Shown in pieces: positions 30,716 through 40,985 of a DNA stretch of 64,000 nt. The position numbers were made by a program, and so were the translations under genes. The notes below the pieces were generated by a model. It saw only the letters and a list, made by a program, of their open reading frames with translations. It was not told where the DNA came from and ran no database searches. Source of the DNA: Deltaproteobacteria bacterium (GTDB taxonomy: Bacteria; Myxococcota_A; UBA9042; PHBI01); contig WYBB01000005.1 in assembly GCA_011526585.1 (NCBI GenBank), positions 16,354-80,353 of the forward strand, given 5' to 3'. The first letter of the stretch is position 1, and each line of letters starts with the position of its first letter.

Positions 30716-33242
30716 ATGCGGACCCGATGCCTGCGCGAGACTGTCACGCTCGCGTTGCCCTTCATCATCGGCCCGGCGTGCATGCACCCCGACCCCGACG
30801 TGCGCGGCGGCTTCGACCTCACCGTCGCGCCGCTCTCGCTGCCCCACGTCGCGCGCGTGTGCTACGATCTCTCGATCGTGGACGGCGACCAGCAGCCGGT
30901 CGTCGCGCTCGCGCTGTGCTTTGCCGGTGTACTTCGACCTCGTCGTGATGCGTGACGCGCGCCAGGGCTTCTTCGACGTCGCCGTGACGTTCGAGGACAT
31001 CTTCTGCTCGGCCAAGGTCGACTGCGTCGACGACGACGACGGCCCCCTCACGTTGGTCCACGATCCCGCCACCGGCGAGCGCGTGCCGTCCCTCGTGTGG
31101 GCATTCGTATGCACCGACGGCGACGACGCGACCTCCGTGGCCGACACGACGCACCTCTACGTCGACGACCTCGCCCTGCGCTGCGGCGACGATCTCCACC
31201 TCATCGACCTCGGCGCCGGCCCTGGCAACCTCTACCCGGACGGCGACGGCGCGCCGCCGCCGCTCGTGCAGGCGATGGCGTTCCTCGGGACCCACGTCGT
31301 CACGAACCAGGCGAGCGGCGTCCAGGTCGACACGACGTACTGGAACGTGGCCCTAGGCTTCGACGCCGGCTGGATCGTCGCGAACCCCACCGCCGCCTGC
31401 GCTCTCGAGGGGCGCGCCACCGCCGCGAGCGGCCCGCTCCCCTCGGGCGTCACGCCCGAGGACACGAACTACCCGATCATCGAGATCGACATCCCGGTCA
31501 TCGCCGACGGCGCCGTCGTCTGCACGCGCCACCCGCTCGGCGAGGACGGCGTCGTCGCGACCTACACCGGCCCGCGCGAGGACGGGGCCGGCTTCGTCTC
31601 GACGAAGCTCGGCAACGAGGCCGTCGTGGACGAGGACGGCGACGTCTCATCGGCTCCGACGCCGCCGATCCTGCCGCCCGGATGCACCCCCGACGTCGAG
31701 ATCTGCAACGGCGTCGACGACGACTGCAACGGCCTCGTCGACGAGCAGGCGGCGCGCCTCGGCTCCGGCTTCGAGGGCGGCCTCGATGGCTGGGGCGCCA
31801 GCGGCGACTACAAGCAGCTCGCGGTCCAGGGCGGCGTCCTCACCGCGGCCGACGTCGGCACCGGCGACTGGTGGTACTTCGTCGCGCCGGCCACGTGGGG
31901 TGGCGACCGGCGCGACCTCATCGGCGGCACGCTCACCTACTGGCAACGCGTGTCGTCCGCGACGCACGCGTCGCGCCCGCACGCGGTCGTCATCGAGAGC
32001 GGGCACGGCGTGACCCTCCAGCACGCGGGCGTGGCGCCGCCGACGAGCCTCGCTGGCGCGTGGTTCGAGCGCCGCCTGCTGCCGGACTCCTGGAGGGTCG
32101 TCGCGACCGGCGAGCCGCCGAGCGCCGCGGAGTTCGAGGCGGTGATGGGCGACATCACCGCCATCCGCATCCTCGGCGAGTGGAACGCGCTCCACGATCG
32201 GAGCTGGCTCGACGACATCGCGCTCGCCCGCGCGGGCGGGGCCGGCGGTGGCGACCTGTGCGCGACGGGGATGCAGGGCCCGTGCGCGACCAGCGTCATG
32301 GCCTGCGATGGCGGGGAGCTCGCGTGCGCGGCGGTCGTCACCCCGCAGGCGGAGGTCTGCAACCTCGTCGATGACGACTGCGACGGCGTCGTCGACGACG
32401 TCGCCGGCGTGGGCGAAGCGTGCGCGACCGGCGGCAAGGGCGTCTGCGCTGCCGGCGTGCGCCAGTGCGGCGGCGCGGGCCTCGAGTGCGTGGCGCTCGA
32501 GCAGGCGAGCGCGGAGACCTGCGACGGCGCCGACGACGACTGCGACGGCGCGATCGACGAGGGCAACCCCGGCGGCAACGTCGCCTGCACAACGGGCGAG
32601 CTCGGGGTGTGCAGCGCCGGCGTCACGCAGTGCCAGTCCGGCGCGCTGACCTGCAAGCGCAGCGTCAACCCCAGCGCCGAGCTCTGCAACCAGCTCGACG
32701 ACGACTGCGACGGCGTCGTCGATGACGCGTGCGCGTTCGCGGTGAGCACGTTCGACAGCAATCGGGACGACTGGACGAAGGTGGGGAACACCGCACAGAC
32801 CCAGCCGACCTGGTCGAGCAGCGGAGAGATCTACCTGAAGGACCGCCCCGGCGTGAGCACCTTCAGGTTCGTCGCCCCGTCGAAGTTCCGCGGCGACCTG
32901 TCGGGGCTCTACGGGGGTAGCTTCAGCTTCCGGCTGCGCAACGACATCCCGACCAGCACGCAACAGGACGGCGTCCGGATCACCGGCAGCAACGACGTCA
33001 CCATCGTCGCAGTCATGGCGACCCCGACCACCCACTACAAGGACTACGGCTTCACGCTGAGCGCCGACGCGCAGACGTGGCGGATCCTCGCCAATAACGC
33101 GGCCGGGGAGCTCGCGACGGAGGTCCAGATCCGGGGAGTCCTCAGCAACGTGACGACGCTCACCATCCTCGCAGACTGGGGCGTGAACGACGACACGACC
33201 CACCTCGACGACGTCTACCTCCGCGGCCCGGGCGCGCCCTGA
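30716..33242 (+). pseudogene. Second lipoprotein paralogue, broken; C-part with Laminin B and MopE-like motifs
   Basis: ATG 30716 encodes a lipoprotein signal ending in IGPAC and FDLTVAPLSLPHVARVCYDL, matching the start of the gene at 25839. After VVALALCFAG the reading frame shifts near 30921 and resumes at VVMRDARQGFFDVAVTFEDI; about 90 residues present in the intact copy are missing. From 30921 the frame stays open to 33242 and adds four MopE-type motifs (such as NGVDDDCNGLVDE) and two regions of Laminin B type (WYFVAPATWGGD and FRFVAPSKFRGD). A TTG at 30921 could start a product, but without a signal peptide. Confidence 0.65.
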
Positions 33243-33506
33243 TGCCGTCCCCGGGCGACTGGGGCCGGGTCGTATTCCGACGTGACCAGCCTCCCCGCAG
33301 CGAGCCCGGCTCATGGCCGGTGACCCGCGTCCGCCGGCGGCACGCCCGTGGGGACGTATGGAACGGCAGCTCGCGCCCGGAGCTCCGGAGCCGGCGCGAG
33401 GACGCCGAAGGCGTCCGAAGACGGCGTCGGAGGGCGCAGGGTCGCGAGCGAAAGGACAAGTCCCCCCGGGCGTTCCCATTCGTGGTGCGGCACGCCCGTG
33501 GGGACG
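33243..33506. repeat. Convergent intergenic region with 21-bp direct repeat and hairpin
   Basis: GCGGCACGCCCGTGGGGACG plus T occurs exactly at 33337-33357 and 33487-33507, the second copy running into the last codon of the gene at 33507. Between them GGACGCC (33400-33406), GAA, GGCGTCC (33410-33416) forms a perfect seven-base stem with a three-base loop, possibly part of a terminator between the convergent genes, although no T-run follows. Confidence 0.6.
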
Positions 33507-33776
33507 TCAGAAGGGGTTCTTCTTGGCGCCCTGGATGATGCGATCGACGAAGACGCGCTGCAGCTTGAGGTTCTCGTACTCCACGCGGCTCCGGCCGAGC
33601 ACGTAGAAGACCTGCGGCTTGGCGACCTTGCCTTCGATGACCATCGCCTCGAGCTCGATCACGCGCGGCGCGCGCTGCCGGCGCACCGGCTCCTCCTGGG
33701 CGTGCGCGGCGGACGCCAGCAGCACGAGGGCACCGAGCGCGACGAGCAGCGATCGCATGGTGGTGGCTCGTGTCAT
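33507..33776 (-). CDS. Small exported protein, last gene of the TPR operon
   Basis: An 89-residue protein. ATG 33776 overlaps the preceding stop by four bases; an internal ATG (33758) would also retain the signal. MRSLLVALGALVLLASAAHA is a Sec signal. The mature part of about 60 residues has RAPRVIELEAMVIEGKVAKP, a tail of FYVLGRSRVEYENL and an end with KKNPF. I know no characterised homologue, though similar short IEGK..KPQ proteins occur, from memory, next to TPR genes in Myxococcota. It is translated with the four genes upstream and is probably a periplasmic component of the same complex. Confidence 0.7.
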   Translation of the reverse strand: MTRATTMRSLLVALGALVLLASAAHAQEEPVRRQRAPRVIELEAMVIEGKVAKPQVFYVLGRSRVEYENLKLQRVFVDRIIQGAKKNPF

Positions 33777-34888
33777 TGCGGTGGCCCCTTGAGCTGTTCG
33801 GTGCGGCGCTCCTGCTCCTGCTTCATCAGGAGGCGCGCCTCTTCCAGGAACTTGTCGGCGTTGACGTCGGTCGTGCCGATGCCACGCTTGTAAGCGTTGA
33901 GCGCGTTGATGGCGTCGGTCAACTGTTGGATCCGATCGCGCGAGCCGATCGGGTTCTCGAGATAGAGGATGCCGAGGTTGTACCAGGCCTCGTGCATCTT
34001 CGGCGCCAGCGTGAGCACGCGCTTCCAGCTCGTCTCGGCCTCGACGAAGCGACCTGCGCCGCGCTGGGCGCTGCCGAGGTTGAGCCACGCCTCGGCGAGG
34101 TTCGGCACGATGGCGATCGCGCGCTGCGACATCTCGGCCGCCGCCTCCCAGCTGCGCACGACCGTGTAGATCGCGCCGAGCGAGGTCAGCGCCTCGACGT
34201 AGCCCTGATCCTTCGAGACCGCCTCCTCGAGCATCACGCGCGCCTCGATGAAGTTCTTGTCGGCGTAGCGGATCCCGGCGAGCAGGCTGAGCGCCTCGGG
34301 ATCGCGCTCGATGTCGAGCGCGCGCACGAGGATCGACTCCGCCGTGACCGGCCGATCGAGGCCGAGGTAGATCCGCGCCAGGAGCTTCATCGCCGGCACC
34401 GAGGTCTCCTGCAGCTTCAAGACGCGCGTCACGGCCAGGAGCGCCGTGTCGTAGCGCCGCGCCGCCAGCAGCGCCTCGGCGTAGGCGAGCTGCACGCCGG
34501 CGTCCTGCGGGTGCTGGTTGGCGATCTCCTCGACGCGCTTGAGCCCGCCCTCGGCGGCCCCCTGATAGGCGTTGATGCGCACGTACAGGATCAGCGCGCC
34601 GGCGTGCGTGCGGTCCTTGGCGAGCGCCGCGTTGACGTATTGCAGCGCGCCGACGAGGTCGTTGCGCAGGAGCCGGATGCGCCCCATCTCGACGTTGGCG
34701 TCGGCGTGCGCGCGATCGGCGTCGAGCGCGGACTTGAGCTTGCCTTCGGCGCCGCCGATGTCACCGCGGCGCATGCGCTCGGCCGCCTCGATCACCAGCT
34801 CGTCGGCGCGCGCCGCGAAGACCGCCGACGCGGAGCCGGCGATCAGCATGACGGCGAGCGTCGCGCGCATGGTCCAGCGCGCGCTCAC
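33773..34888 (-). CDS. Exported TPR protein, GltE/AglT-like
   Basis: A 371-residue protein of consecutive TPR repeats. GTG 34888 overlaps the upstream stop by four bases like the other junctions; ATG 34868 would start MRATLAVMLIAGSASAVFA directly at the signal peptide and is a strong alternative. At least seven TPR units are visible, including NVEMGRIRLLRNDLVGALQY, AEAWLNLGSAQRGAGRFVEA and HEAWYNLGILYLENP. Size, export and gene order resemble GltE (AglT) of the Myxococcus gliding/Glt core. It should scaffold envelope proteins in the periplasm. Naming is by resemblance, so no symbol is given. Confidence 0.78.
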   Translation of the reverse strand: MSARWTMRATLAVMLIAGSASAVFAARADELVIEAAERMRRGDIGGAEGKLKSALDADRAHADANVEMGRIRLLRNDLVGALQYVNAALAKDRTHAGALILYVRINAYQGAAEGGLKRVEEIANQHPQDAGVQLAYAEALLAARRYDTALLAVTRVLKLQETSVPAMKLLARIYLGLDRPVTAESILVRALDIERDPEALSLLAGIRYADKNFIEARVMLEEAVSKDQGYVEALTSLGAIYTVVRSWEAAAEMSQRAIAIVPNLAEAWLNLGSAQRGAGRFVEAETSWKRVLTLAPKMHEAWYNLGILYLENPIGSRDRIQQLTDAINALNAYKRGIGTTDVNADKFLEEARLLMKQEQERRTEQLKGPPQ

Positions 34889-37800
34889 TTCAGGTCCTCC
34901 GTCGGGCGCAGCGGGCTCGGGTCGACGCGCGCGTCGATGCGGTAGCGCGGCTGGAAGATCACCGCGCGCTTGGGATCCTTGAAGAGCGGATATTCGTCGG
35001 GCTTGTAGCTGTTGATCGCCTCGAGCGCCTTCTCCGCCCACTCGGTCGTGACCTTGAGGCGGCGCGACTCGTTGACCGTGCGCGCGAAACGCTCGATGGC
35101 GACGTTCTCGTACTTCACGCCTTCGTCCTCGATGATGTTGGTGTAGACCTCGAGCTCCTCCTCGCTGAGGCCGCGCGGTTCGGGCGCCTTGTAGAGCGTG
35201 TTGGCGAACTCGCGGTAGATGTCGCCGAGCCGATAGAAGGCGGCGATGGTCCAGTCGAGCGCCTTGTATTGCAGCACCTCGCCGTAGGCGACCTCGAGCT
35301 CGTCGAGGATCTTCTTCTTGCGCGCGAGATCGGCGCCCATCTTGCGCTGGCTCGTGCCGGTCAGCTTGATCTTCGCGTAGGCCTCATAGTCGCGCTCGAC
35401 GATCATGAAGCGCGACTTGGCCGCGGCGACCGAGGCGGCGGTGCCGGGCATGAAGCCGCGCACCTGGTACTCGCGCACGACGTCCTGGTAGTGCTTGACC
35501 GCGTCGCGGTGGTTGCCCTGCAGCGTCGCCAGGTCGCCGAGCTGCAGCATCGCATCGAGCACGCGCGCGCCCATGCCCTGCGTGTTGGAGAAGCGCGTGA
35601 TGAAGGCGCGCAGCACGCGACGCTGCGGCTCACGCTCGTTGAGCTTGTCGTAGAGCTCGGCGGCGCGGAAGAGCGCCGTGGCCGAGTCGTCGCGCTCCTT
35701 GAAGACCTCGGCGTAGCGCTCGTAGGTCTGCGCCGCGATCTTGAGGTTGCCCGCGTACTCCTGCAGGCGCGCCGCCGTGAAGAGGGCGTAGGGGCGGTTC
35801 GCGTCGTTGGTGCCGTCGGTGCGCGCCAGGTACTGCAGGTAGGTCGTGGTCGCCTTGTCGAAGTTGAAGAAGAGCTTGTAGTTCTCGGCGAGCTCGAAGA
35901 TCGACTCGGTCTTGAACTCGCTCTTGGCGAAGCGCGGGTCGTTGACGAGCTTCTCGAAGATGCGCGCCGCCGAGTCGTAGTACTTGACCTGCTTGTAGGC
36001 CATCGCCGCGTTGTAATAGGCCTTGTCGAGGAAGGCGGCGTCGGGGTTCTGCTCGGCCAGGCGCTCGAACTCGCGCGCGGCCGCGAGGTGCTTCTGCTCG
36101 GCGAGAAGCTGCTCGGCGTTGGCGAACTGGGCGCCGAGCTTGAAGACCTTGATCTTCTTTTGGATCTCGGCGGTGATCTCCGGGTTGCCGAGCTGCAGGC
36201 TGTCGGCGATCGTCGCCCAGCGCTCGAGGTTCTTGAGGTCGTTCTCGTCGCGATAGCTGTTGAGGATGTTGGCCATCGCGTCGGCGGCGAGGTCGTCGTC
36301 GGGGAAGCAGGCGACGAGCTGGGTGAAGCGGCGGCGCGCGTCGGTGAGGTTGCGGTAGCGGTAGGCGATGGTGCCGGCCTGATAGGCGAAGGCGACCTGG
36401 GGCTTGCGGCTGCCCTCGCGCTGGATGTCGCGCAGCACGTAGAAGTCGACCGCCGCCATCCAGTCGGAGACCTCCTGCGGGTAGGGCTCGGACTCGATCG
36501 TCCGGAGCTGGTCGGTGTCGTCCTCGAAGGGCTCGGGCTGCCAGGCGACCTGGGGATCCGACTTCTCGGGGATCACGCCGGAGCCGACCGCCATCTGCAG
36601 GATGCGCTCGTAGGATTTTACCGACGACCACGCGGCCGCCTCGCGGAACTTGCCCTGGTAGGGGTCGGCGGCGACCTCGAGGTAGGCGCCGGCCGCCTCG
36701 CGGAACTGCTCGGAATAATAGAATGATTCGGCGAGGTAGAAGCGCATCTCGTAGCTGGTCGGCTCGCTCGGGAAGCGCGTGAGGTACTCGAGGTAGGCCC
36801 TGGCGGCGTTGCGGTAGTGTTCGAGCGCCTCGGCGAGCAGTGCCGGCTTTTCCTCCTCGACGCCCTGCGCCTTGAGCTCCTGCGCGCGCTGGTGGAGCGT
36901 GAGCGCGCGCCGCCGCATCTCGGCCTCGACGGTGTCGCTGGCGCTGGCGACGCGGTTGGCCTCCTCGCGGTTGGCCTGCGCCCAGGGGCTGTCCAACGAG
37001 AACATGTCGGCGAGGACCTGGCGCTCGCGCGTGGCGTTGTCGACGTCGCGCAGCACGTCGTAGATCTGGATGATCTTCGTCTGGTACTGCACCGCCGCCA
37101 GCGCGGTCGGATCCATGTCGATGAGGCGCCGATAGACCTCGATCGACTCGGCGTACTTGCGCGCGTCGTGCAGATCGTAGAGCGACTCGGCGTAGCGCGC
37201 GATGATGTCGCGCTCCCACGGGGTGCCGCCCTGCAGATAGCCGAGCGCGCGCGCGATGCCGCGCTTGGGATCGTCGAGGCCGTCGTTGTCCCAGTCGTCC
37301 TCGGCGAGGCTCTTGGCGAGGTAGTCGATCGCCTCGTCACGGAGCGCCGAGGCGGTGGTGCCGCCGTCGTCGTGCTCGGCGTACCAGGCGATGAGGTCCT
37401 TGAAGGTCTTGATCGCCTTGTCGTAGTCGTAGATCTGGAAGTAGGTCCAGGCGAGCTTGTAGAGCGCCTTGTCGTAGAAGCGGCTGTCCGGATAGACGAG
37501 CGCCTTCTGGTAGGCCTCGGCGGCGCGCTCGAACTCGCCGTAGTCGAAGTGGCTCTCGCCGATGCGCAGGAAGACCTCGGGGGCGTACTCGCTGGTCGGG
37601 TGGCGCTCGACCATGGTGAGCCAGGTGCGGCGCGAGCCCTCGTCGTCGCCGGCCTCCTGCAGCACGTAGCCCATGAGGTAGTAGACCGCGTCGGCGTAGC
37701 GGTACTGATCGCCGAAGTCGGCGAGCAGCCGGCGATAGGTCGTGAGCACGTCCTCGTAGCTGCGCACCGGCGAGAGCGGCTCCTCGGGGATCTTGCCGCG

Positions 37801-38544
37801 GTCGTAGAGCGCCTTCTGCTCGTTGTAGCGGCTGAGCGCGTCGTCGTAGTCGACGGCCGAGCGCTCGTAGTAGAGCTCGGCCAGGCGGAACATCGCGTCG
37901 GGAGTGAAGCGCGGCTCCTTCGGGTACTTGGTGATGAAGCGCTCGAACTGCGCGATGGCGTCGTTGCGGCGCTCGCGCTCCGTCATCTCGATCTCGAGCG
38001 TCTGCCGGTCGTAGCGCTTGATGACGCCGTCGATGCGGTCCTCGAAGGTGAGCTCGAGGAGCGCGTCGATCTCGCGGCGATACTCCTCGGCGACGGTCGT
38101 GAAGCGCTCGGCGACCTTCTCGAACTCCGCGCGCTCGTCGCCGAGCGCGGTCTCGTCGACCGGCACCTTGTCCTTGTTGAGGATGTCGAGCGCGCTGGTG
38201 CCGCCCAGCGGCTCGCGCTTGCAGCGCCCGATCTCGGGGATCGACATCACGCGCTGACGCGCGGCCGCGGCGCGCGCCTCCTCGGGCGAGACGGTCGGGG
38301 GCGGCGCGACGACCGGCGGCGGCGCGGGCGTGTTGGCGGGCGGCGGCGCGGGCGTGTTGGCGGGCGGCGGCGCGGGCGCGGGAGCGGGCGCGGGAGCGGG
38401 TGCGGGAGCGGGAGGGGCAGGTGCGGGTGCGGGTGCGGGTGCGGGAGGGGAAGGGGGGGTGGGATCGGCGGCGAGGATCGGCGACGCCAGGGCGACGAGC
38501 GCGCCAGCCGCGAGCGCGAGCCGAAGCGAGCGGATGAGGGTCAT
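34885..38544 (-). CDS. Very large exported TPR protein, GltD/AgmU-like
   Basis: A 1,219-residue protein. ATG 38544 overlaps the upstream stop by four bases and begins MTLIRSLRLALAAGALVALA, a Sec signal ending ILAADP. Residues of about 30-75 are an Ala/Pro linker made of PAPAP and NTPAPPP units. The rest is TPR-like helical repeats (for example VFLRIGESHFDYGEFERAAE and FRLAELYYERSAVDYDDAL) with many Tyr/Asp/Glu-rich turns. The length is very close to Myxococcus AgmU/GltD, a periplasmic TPR protein of the motility complex, from memory. In non-gliding relatives the homologues have no known function, so this may be a general envelope-transport scaffold. Confidence 0.78.
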   Translation of the reverse strand: MTLIRSLRLALAAGALVALASPILAADPTPPSPPAPAPAPAPAPPAPAPAPAPAPAPAPPPANTPAPPPANTPAPPPVVAPPPTVSPEEARAAAARQRVMSIPEIGRCKREPLGGTSALDILNKDKVPVDETALGDERAEFEKVAERFTTVAEEYRREIDALLELTFEDRIDGVIKRYDRQTLEIEMTERERRNDAIAQFERFITKYPKEPRFTPDAMFRLAELYYERSAVDYDDALSRYNEQKALYDRGKIPEEPLSPVRSYEDVLTTYRRLLADFGDQYRYADAVYYLMGYVLQEAGDDEGSRRTWLTMVERHPTSEYAPEVFLRIGESHFDYGEFERAAEAYQKALVYPDSRFYDKALYKLAWTYFQIYDYDKAIKTFKDLIAWYAEHDDGGTTASALRDEAIDYLAKSLAEDDWDNDGLDDPKRGIARALGYLQGGTPWERDIIARYAESLYDLHDARKYAESIEVYRRLIDMDPTALAAVQYQTKIIQIYDVLRDVDNATRERQVLADMFSLDSPWAQANREEANRVASASDTVEAEMRRRALTLHQRAQELKAQGVEEEKPALLAEALEHYRNAARAYLEYLTRFPSEPTSYEMRFYLAESFYYSEQFREAAGAYLEVAADPYQGKFREAAAWSSVKSYERILQMAVGSGVIPEKSDPQVAWQPEPFEDDTDQLRTIESEPYPQEVSDWMAAVDFYVLRDIQREGSRKPQVAFAYQAGTIAYRYRNLTDARRRFTQLVACFPDDDLAADAMANILNSYRDENDLKNLERWATIADSLQLGNPEITAEIQKKIKVFKLGAQFANAEQLLAEQKHLAAAREFERLAEQNPDAAFLDKAYYNAAMAYKQVKYYDSAARIFEKLVNDPRFAKSEFKTESIFELAENYKLFFNFDKATTTYLQYLARTDGTNDANRPYALFTAARLQEYAGNLKIAAQTYERYAEVFKERDDSATALFRAAELYDKLNEREPQRRVLRAFITRFSNTQGMGARVLDAMLQLGDLATLQGNHRDAVKHYQDVVREYQVRGFMPGTAASVAAAKSRFMIVERDYEAYAKIKLTGTSQRKMGADLARKKKILDELEVAYGEVLQYKALDWTIAAFYRLGDIYREFANTLYKAPEPRGLSEEELEVYTNIIEDEGVKYENVAIERFARTVNESRRLKVTTEWAEKALEAINSYKPDEYPLFKDPKRAVIFQPRYRIDARVDPSPLRPTEDLK

Positions 38545-40985
38545 GGCGACTCCTCGCTCGGCGGCTCGGGCTCGACCTCGGGCTGGACCTCGGGCTCGGG
38601 CGACTCCGGCGGGGGCTCGTTGCGCTCGGCCGCCTCGTCGGCGGCGCCGGACTTGATCGACTCGAGGTCGGCCTGCAGCTGCTTGAGGCGCCGGCCGCGC
38701 TCCTCGTTGAGGCGCTGCAGCTCGAGGGTCTTCTCGGTCTTGCGCGCCCACATCACGTCGAGCACGCCGACGTCGGCCTCGAGCACGACCTGGTCCATGC
38801 GCGCCAGCGCCAGCGCGAAGAACTCCTCGCCCATGCGCAGCGCGAGCTGCCGGCCCTCGTCGTCGAGCTGGCCGACCTCGTGCGAGTAGCCGTCGAGGTT
38901 CTCGACCTCATTCCTGACGAGCTGCACGAGCGCGCCGGTCTCCTGGCCGACCTCCTTGTCGATCGCCGCGATCACCTGGTCGAGCCGCCCGATGGCGCCG
39001 ACCACGCGCTGGCGCAGCTCGGCGTGGCGGCGGAAGCCGCGCTCGAAGGAGCCGCCGACGCGCGCGCCGGCCTGGTCGTAGAAGGCGCCTTCGCGCGCGA
39101 GCGCGTCGATGAGCGAGGCCTTGAGGCTGTCCTCGCCGCGCGTCGCCTCGTCGCCGGTGCCGACCGCCATCGTCTCGAAGAGGATCTCGCGCTTGAGCGC
39201 CTGGAGCTCGTCGTACATCGCCGTGAGCTCGGCCTTCTCGGCCTCGATGTCGGCGCGCAGGCTCGCCTCCTGGGCGGGCGAGAGCTTCTTGCCCTCCTCG
39301 GCGTACTGCTTGTTGTTCAGGAAGCGCTCGACCCCGAGGAGCTGGCGCTGCACCTCGTCGATGCCCTCCTGCACGAAGAAGTGCTTGCGCTCGAGCTCGC
39401 GGTAGCGTCGCATCACCTGATCCTGCCGCGCCTCGTAGGCCTCGAACGAGGTCGGCAGGCGCGCGGTCTCGCTCTCGAGCCGGCGCCGCCAGGCGACGAG
39501 CTCGGCGAGCTCACCCTTGGACTTCGGGTCGAGGCGATCGCGCACGAGCTCGTGCTGGCGATCGAGCACGCGCGTCGCCACCACCATGAGCTGGTTCTCG
39601 AGGATCAGCGCCTGGGTCCAGCCCTGACGCAGCTCGGGGAACATCTCGACGCGGTTCTTTGCCTCGAGCATGCGCCCGAGCTCGTCGCCGGCCTCGCGCG
39701 CCTCATCGATGTCCTTGCGCTCGGCGGCGATGCGGTCGAAGACCGAGACGACGCGGGACAGATCCGAGTTCGACTCGAGCCAGCTCACCGACTTCTCCGA
39801 GAGCGGGCTGCCCAGGACACCGAGGCCGCCCGTCTTGGACCGGCGCTCGAGCAGCCAGCGGAAGTATCGCTGTACCGCCTCGGGTTTCTTCGAGAATTCG
39901 GCGAGCTCGTTGCGCACCGGCGCGAAGCGATCGACGATGGTGCGATAGCTCATGAGCGCGTCGTCGTAGTGCTGCAGCATCACGTTGAGCTGGCCACGCA
40001 GGACGTGCGCGTCGATCTCGTGCTGGTCGTTGTCGACGGTGAGCAGCAGCACCTCGACCGTCTGCAGCGCCTTGTCGTACTTGTCCTGGTTGATGTAGGC
40101 CCACGACATCTCGTAGACCGCCTCTTCGTAGTGGGCGCTGTTGCGGTCGATCTGCTGATAGGCGGCCAGCGCGAGGTCGAAGGCACCGCGCTGCACGAGC
40201 AGGCGCCCGACCGCGAGCCAGGACTGGTCGCGCAGCTCGACCCGCACCGGGTCGGGCACGTTGCTCACCGGGTCGACGACCGGCACCGTCGTCAGCGCGC
40301 GGAACACCTCGAGCGCGAGATCGACCTGCCCCTTCATGACGTAGGCCGCGCCGAGGTAGAAGCGCGAGCGGTTGAAGAGCGGGCTCTGCTGCGGGATCGT
40401 CAGGAGCCAGTCGATCGCCTTGTCGGGGTTGTCCAGACGCAGCTCGGCCTTGCCGAGGCCGTAGCGCGTGCGCTCGGAGACGGTGACGCCGCCGTGATCG
40501 AGCTCGGCGACGGCGCGGCGCAGCTGCTCGTCCTCGGAGGCGGGGTTCTTCAGCACGAGCTCGAGCAGGAAGAGGCGCGCCTCCTCGGCGAGCTGCGGGT
40601 CGCGGCCGTGGGCGACCTGCAGGAAGAGGTCGCGCGCCGCCTGGGGGTTGTCCATCTGCAGGAGGCAGTCGCCGAGCAGGAGCTGGGTCGCCTCGAACTC
40701 GAGGTGGTTCTTGAAGTCGGGGCGCTCGACGAGGTCGAAGAGCAGCATCGCCGCGTTCTCGAATTGCCCGAGCTCGTAGAAGACGCGCGCGTCGATGAGG
40801 CGCTTCTGGTTGGGGAACTTGCGCACCATCGCCGTCGGGTTGGCGTAGCGGCGCACGAGCTGGTCGACCTGGGTCTCGACGTTGCCGATCTGGGTCTGCA
40901 GCTTGCGCAGCGGATCGTCGGCGGCGAGCGCCGGATGCGCGAGCGCGCTCACGAGCAGCGCGGCGATGGCCGAACGGGACCTCAT
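38541..40985 (-). CDS. Exported TPR/coiled-coil protein, GltC-like
   Basis: An 814-residue protein. ATG 40985 overlaps the upstream stop by four bases; MRSRSAIAALLVSALAHPALA is a Sec signal. The first 400 residues are TPR-like (ARVFYELGQFENAAMLLFDL, AAYVMKGQVDLALEVFRAL, YEMSWAYINQDKYDKALQ). Residues of about 440-760 are long charged helices, probably coiled coil (RRLESETARLPTSFEAYEAR, LQALKREILFETMAVGTGD). The C-terminus is Glu/Pro-rich and disordered. The architecture resembles the periplasmic TPR protein GltC of the Glt core, with low certainty about orthology. Confidence 0.75.
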   Translation of the reverse strand: MRSRSAIAALLVSALAHPALAADDPLRKLQTQIGNVETQVDQLVRRYANPTAMVRKFPNQKRLIDARVFYELGQFENAAMLLFDLVERPDFKNHLEFEATQLLLGDCLLQMDNPQAARDLFLQVAHGRDPQLAEEARLFLLELVLKNPASEDEQLRRAVAELDHGGVTVSERTRYGLGKAELRLDNPDKAIDWLLTIPQQSPLFNRSRFYLGAAYVMKGQVDLALEVFRALTTVPVVDPVSNVPDPVRVELRDQSWLAVGRLLVQRGAFDLALAAYQQIDRNSAHYEEAVYEMSWAYINQDKYDKALQTVEVLLLTVDNDQHEIDAHVLRGQLNVMLQHYDDALMSYRTIVDRFAPVRNELAEFSKKPEAVQRYFRWLLERRSKTGGLGVLGSPLSEKSVSWLESNSDLSRVVSVFDRIAAERKDIDEAREAGDELGRMLEAKNRVEMFPELRQGWTQALILENQLMVVATRVLDRQHELVRDRLDPKSKGELAELVAWRRRLESETARLPTSFEAYEARQDQVMRRYRELERKHFFVQEGIDEVQRQLLGVERFLNNKQYAEEGKKLSPAQEASLRADIEAEKAELTAMYDELQALKREILFETMAVGTGDEATRGEDSLKASLIDALAREGAFYDQAGARVGGSFERGFRRHAELRQRVVGAIGRLDQVIAAIDKEVGQETGALVQLVRNEVENLDGYSHEVGQLDDEGRQLALRMGEEFFALALARMDQVVLEADVGVLDVMWARKTEKTLELQRLNEERGRRLKQLQADLESIKSGAADEAAERNEPPPESPEPEVQPEVEPEPPSEESP

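Noticed and set aside
27125..31147. Minus-strand 1,340-codon frame across the secreted-protein region
   Set aside because: It spans two plus-strand genes and the gap between them, with low-complexity Gly/Ala/Val/Arg sequence; a chance open frame.
38326..38460. GCGGGxGCGGGx repeat tract as a regulatory satellite
   Set aside because: It encodes the Ala/Pro linker after the signal peptide of the 1,219-residue TPR protein.
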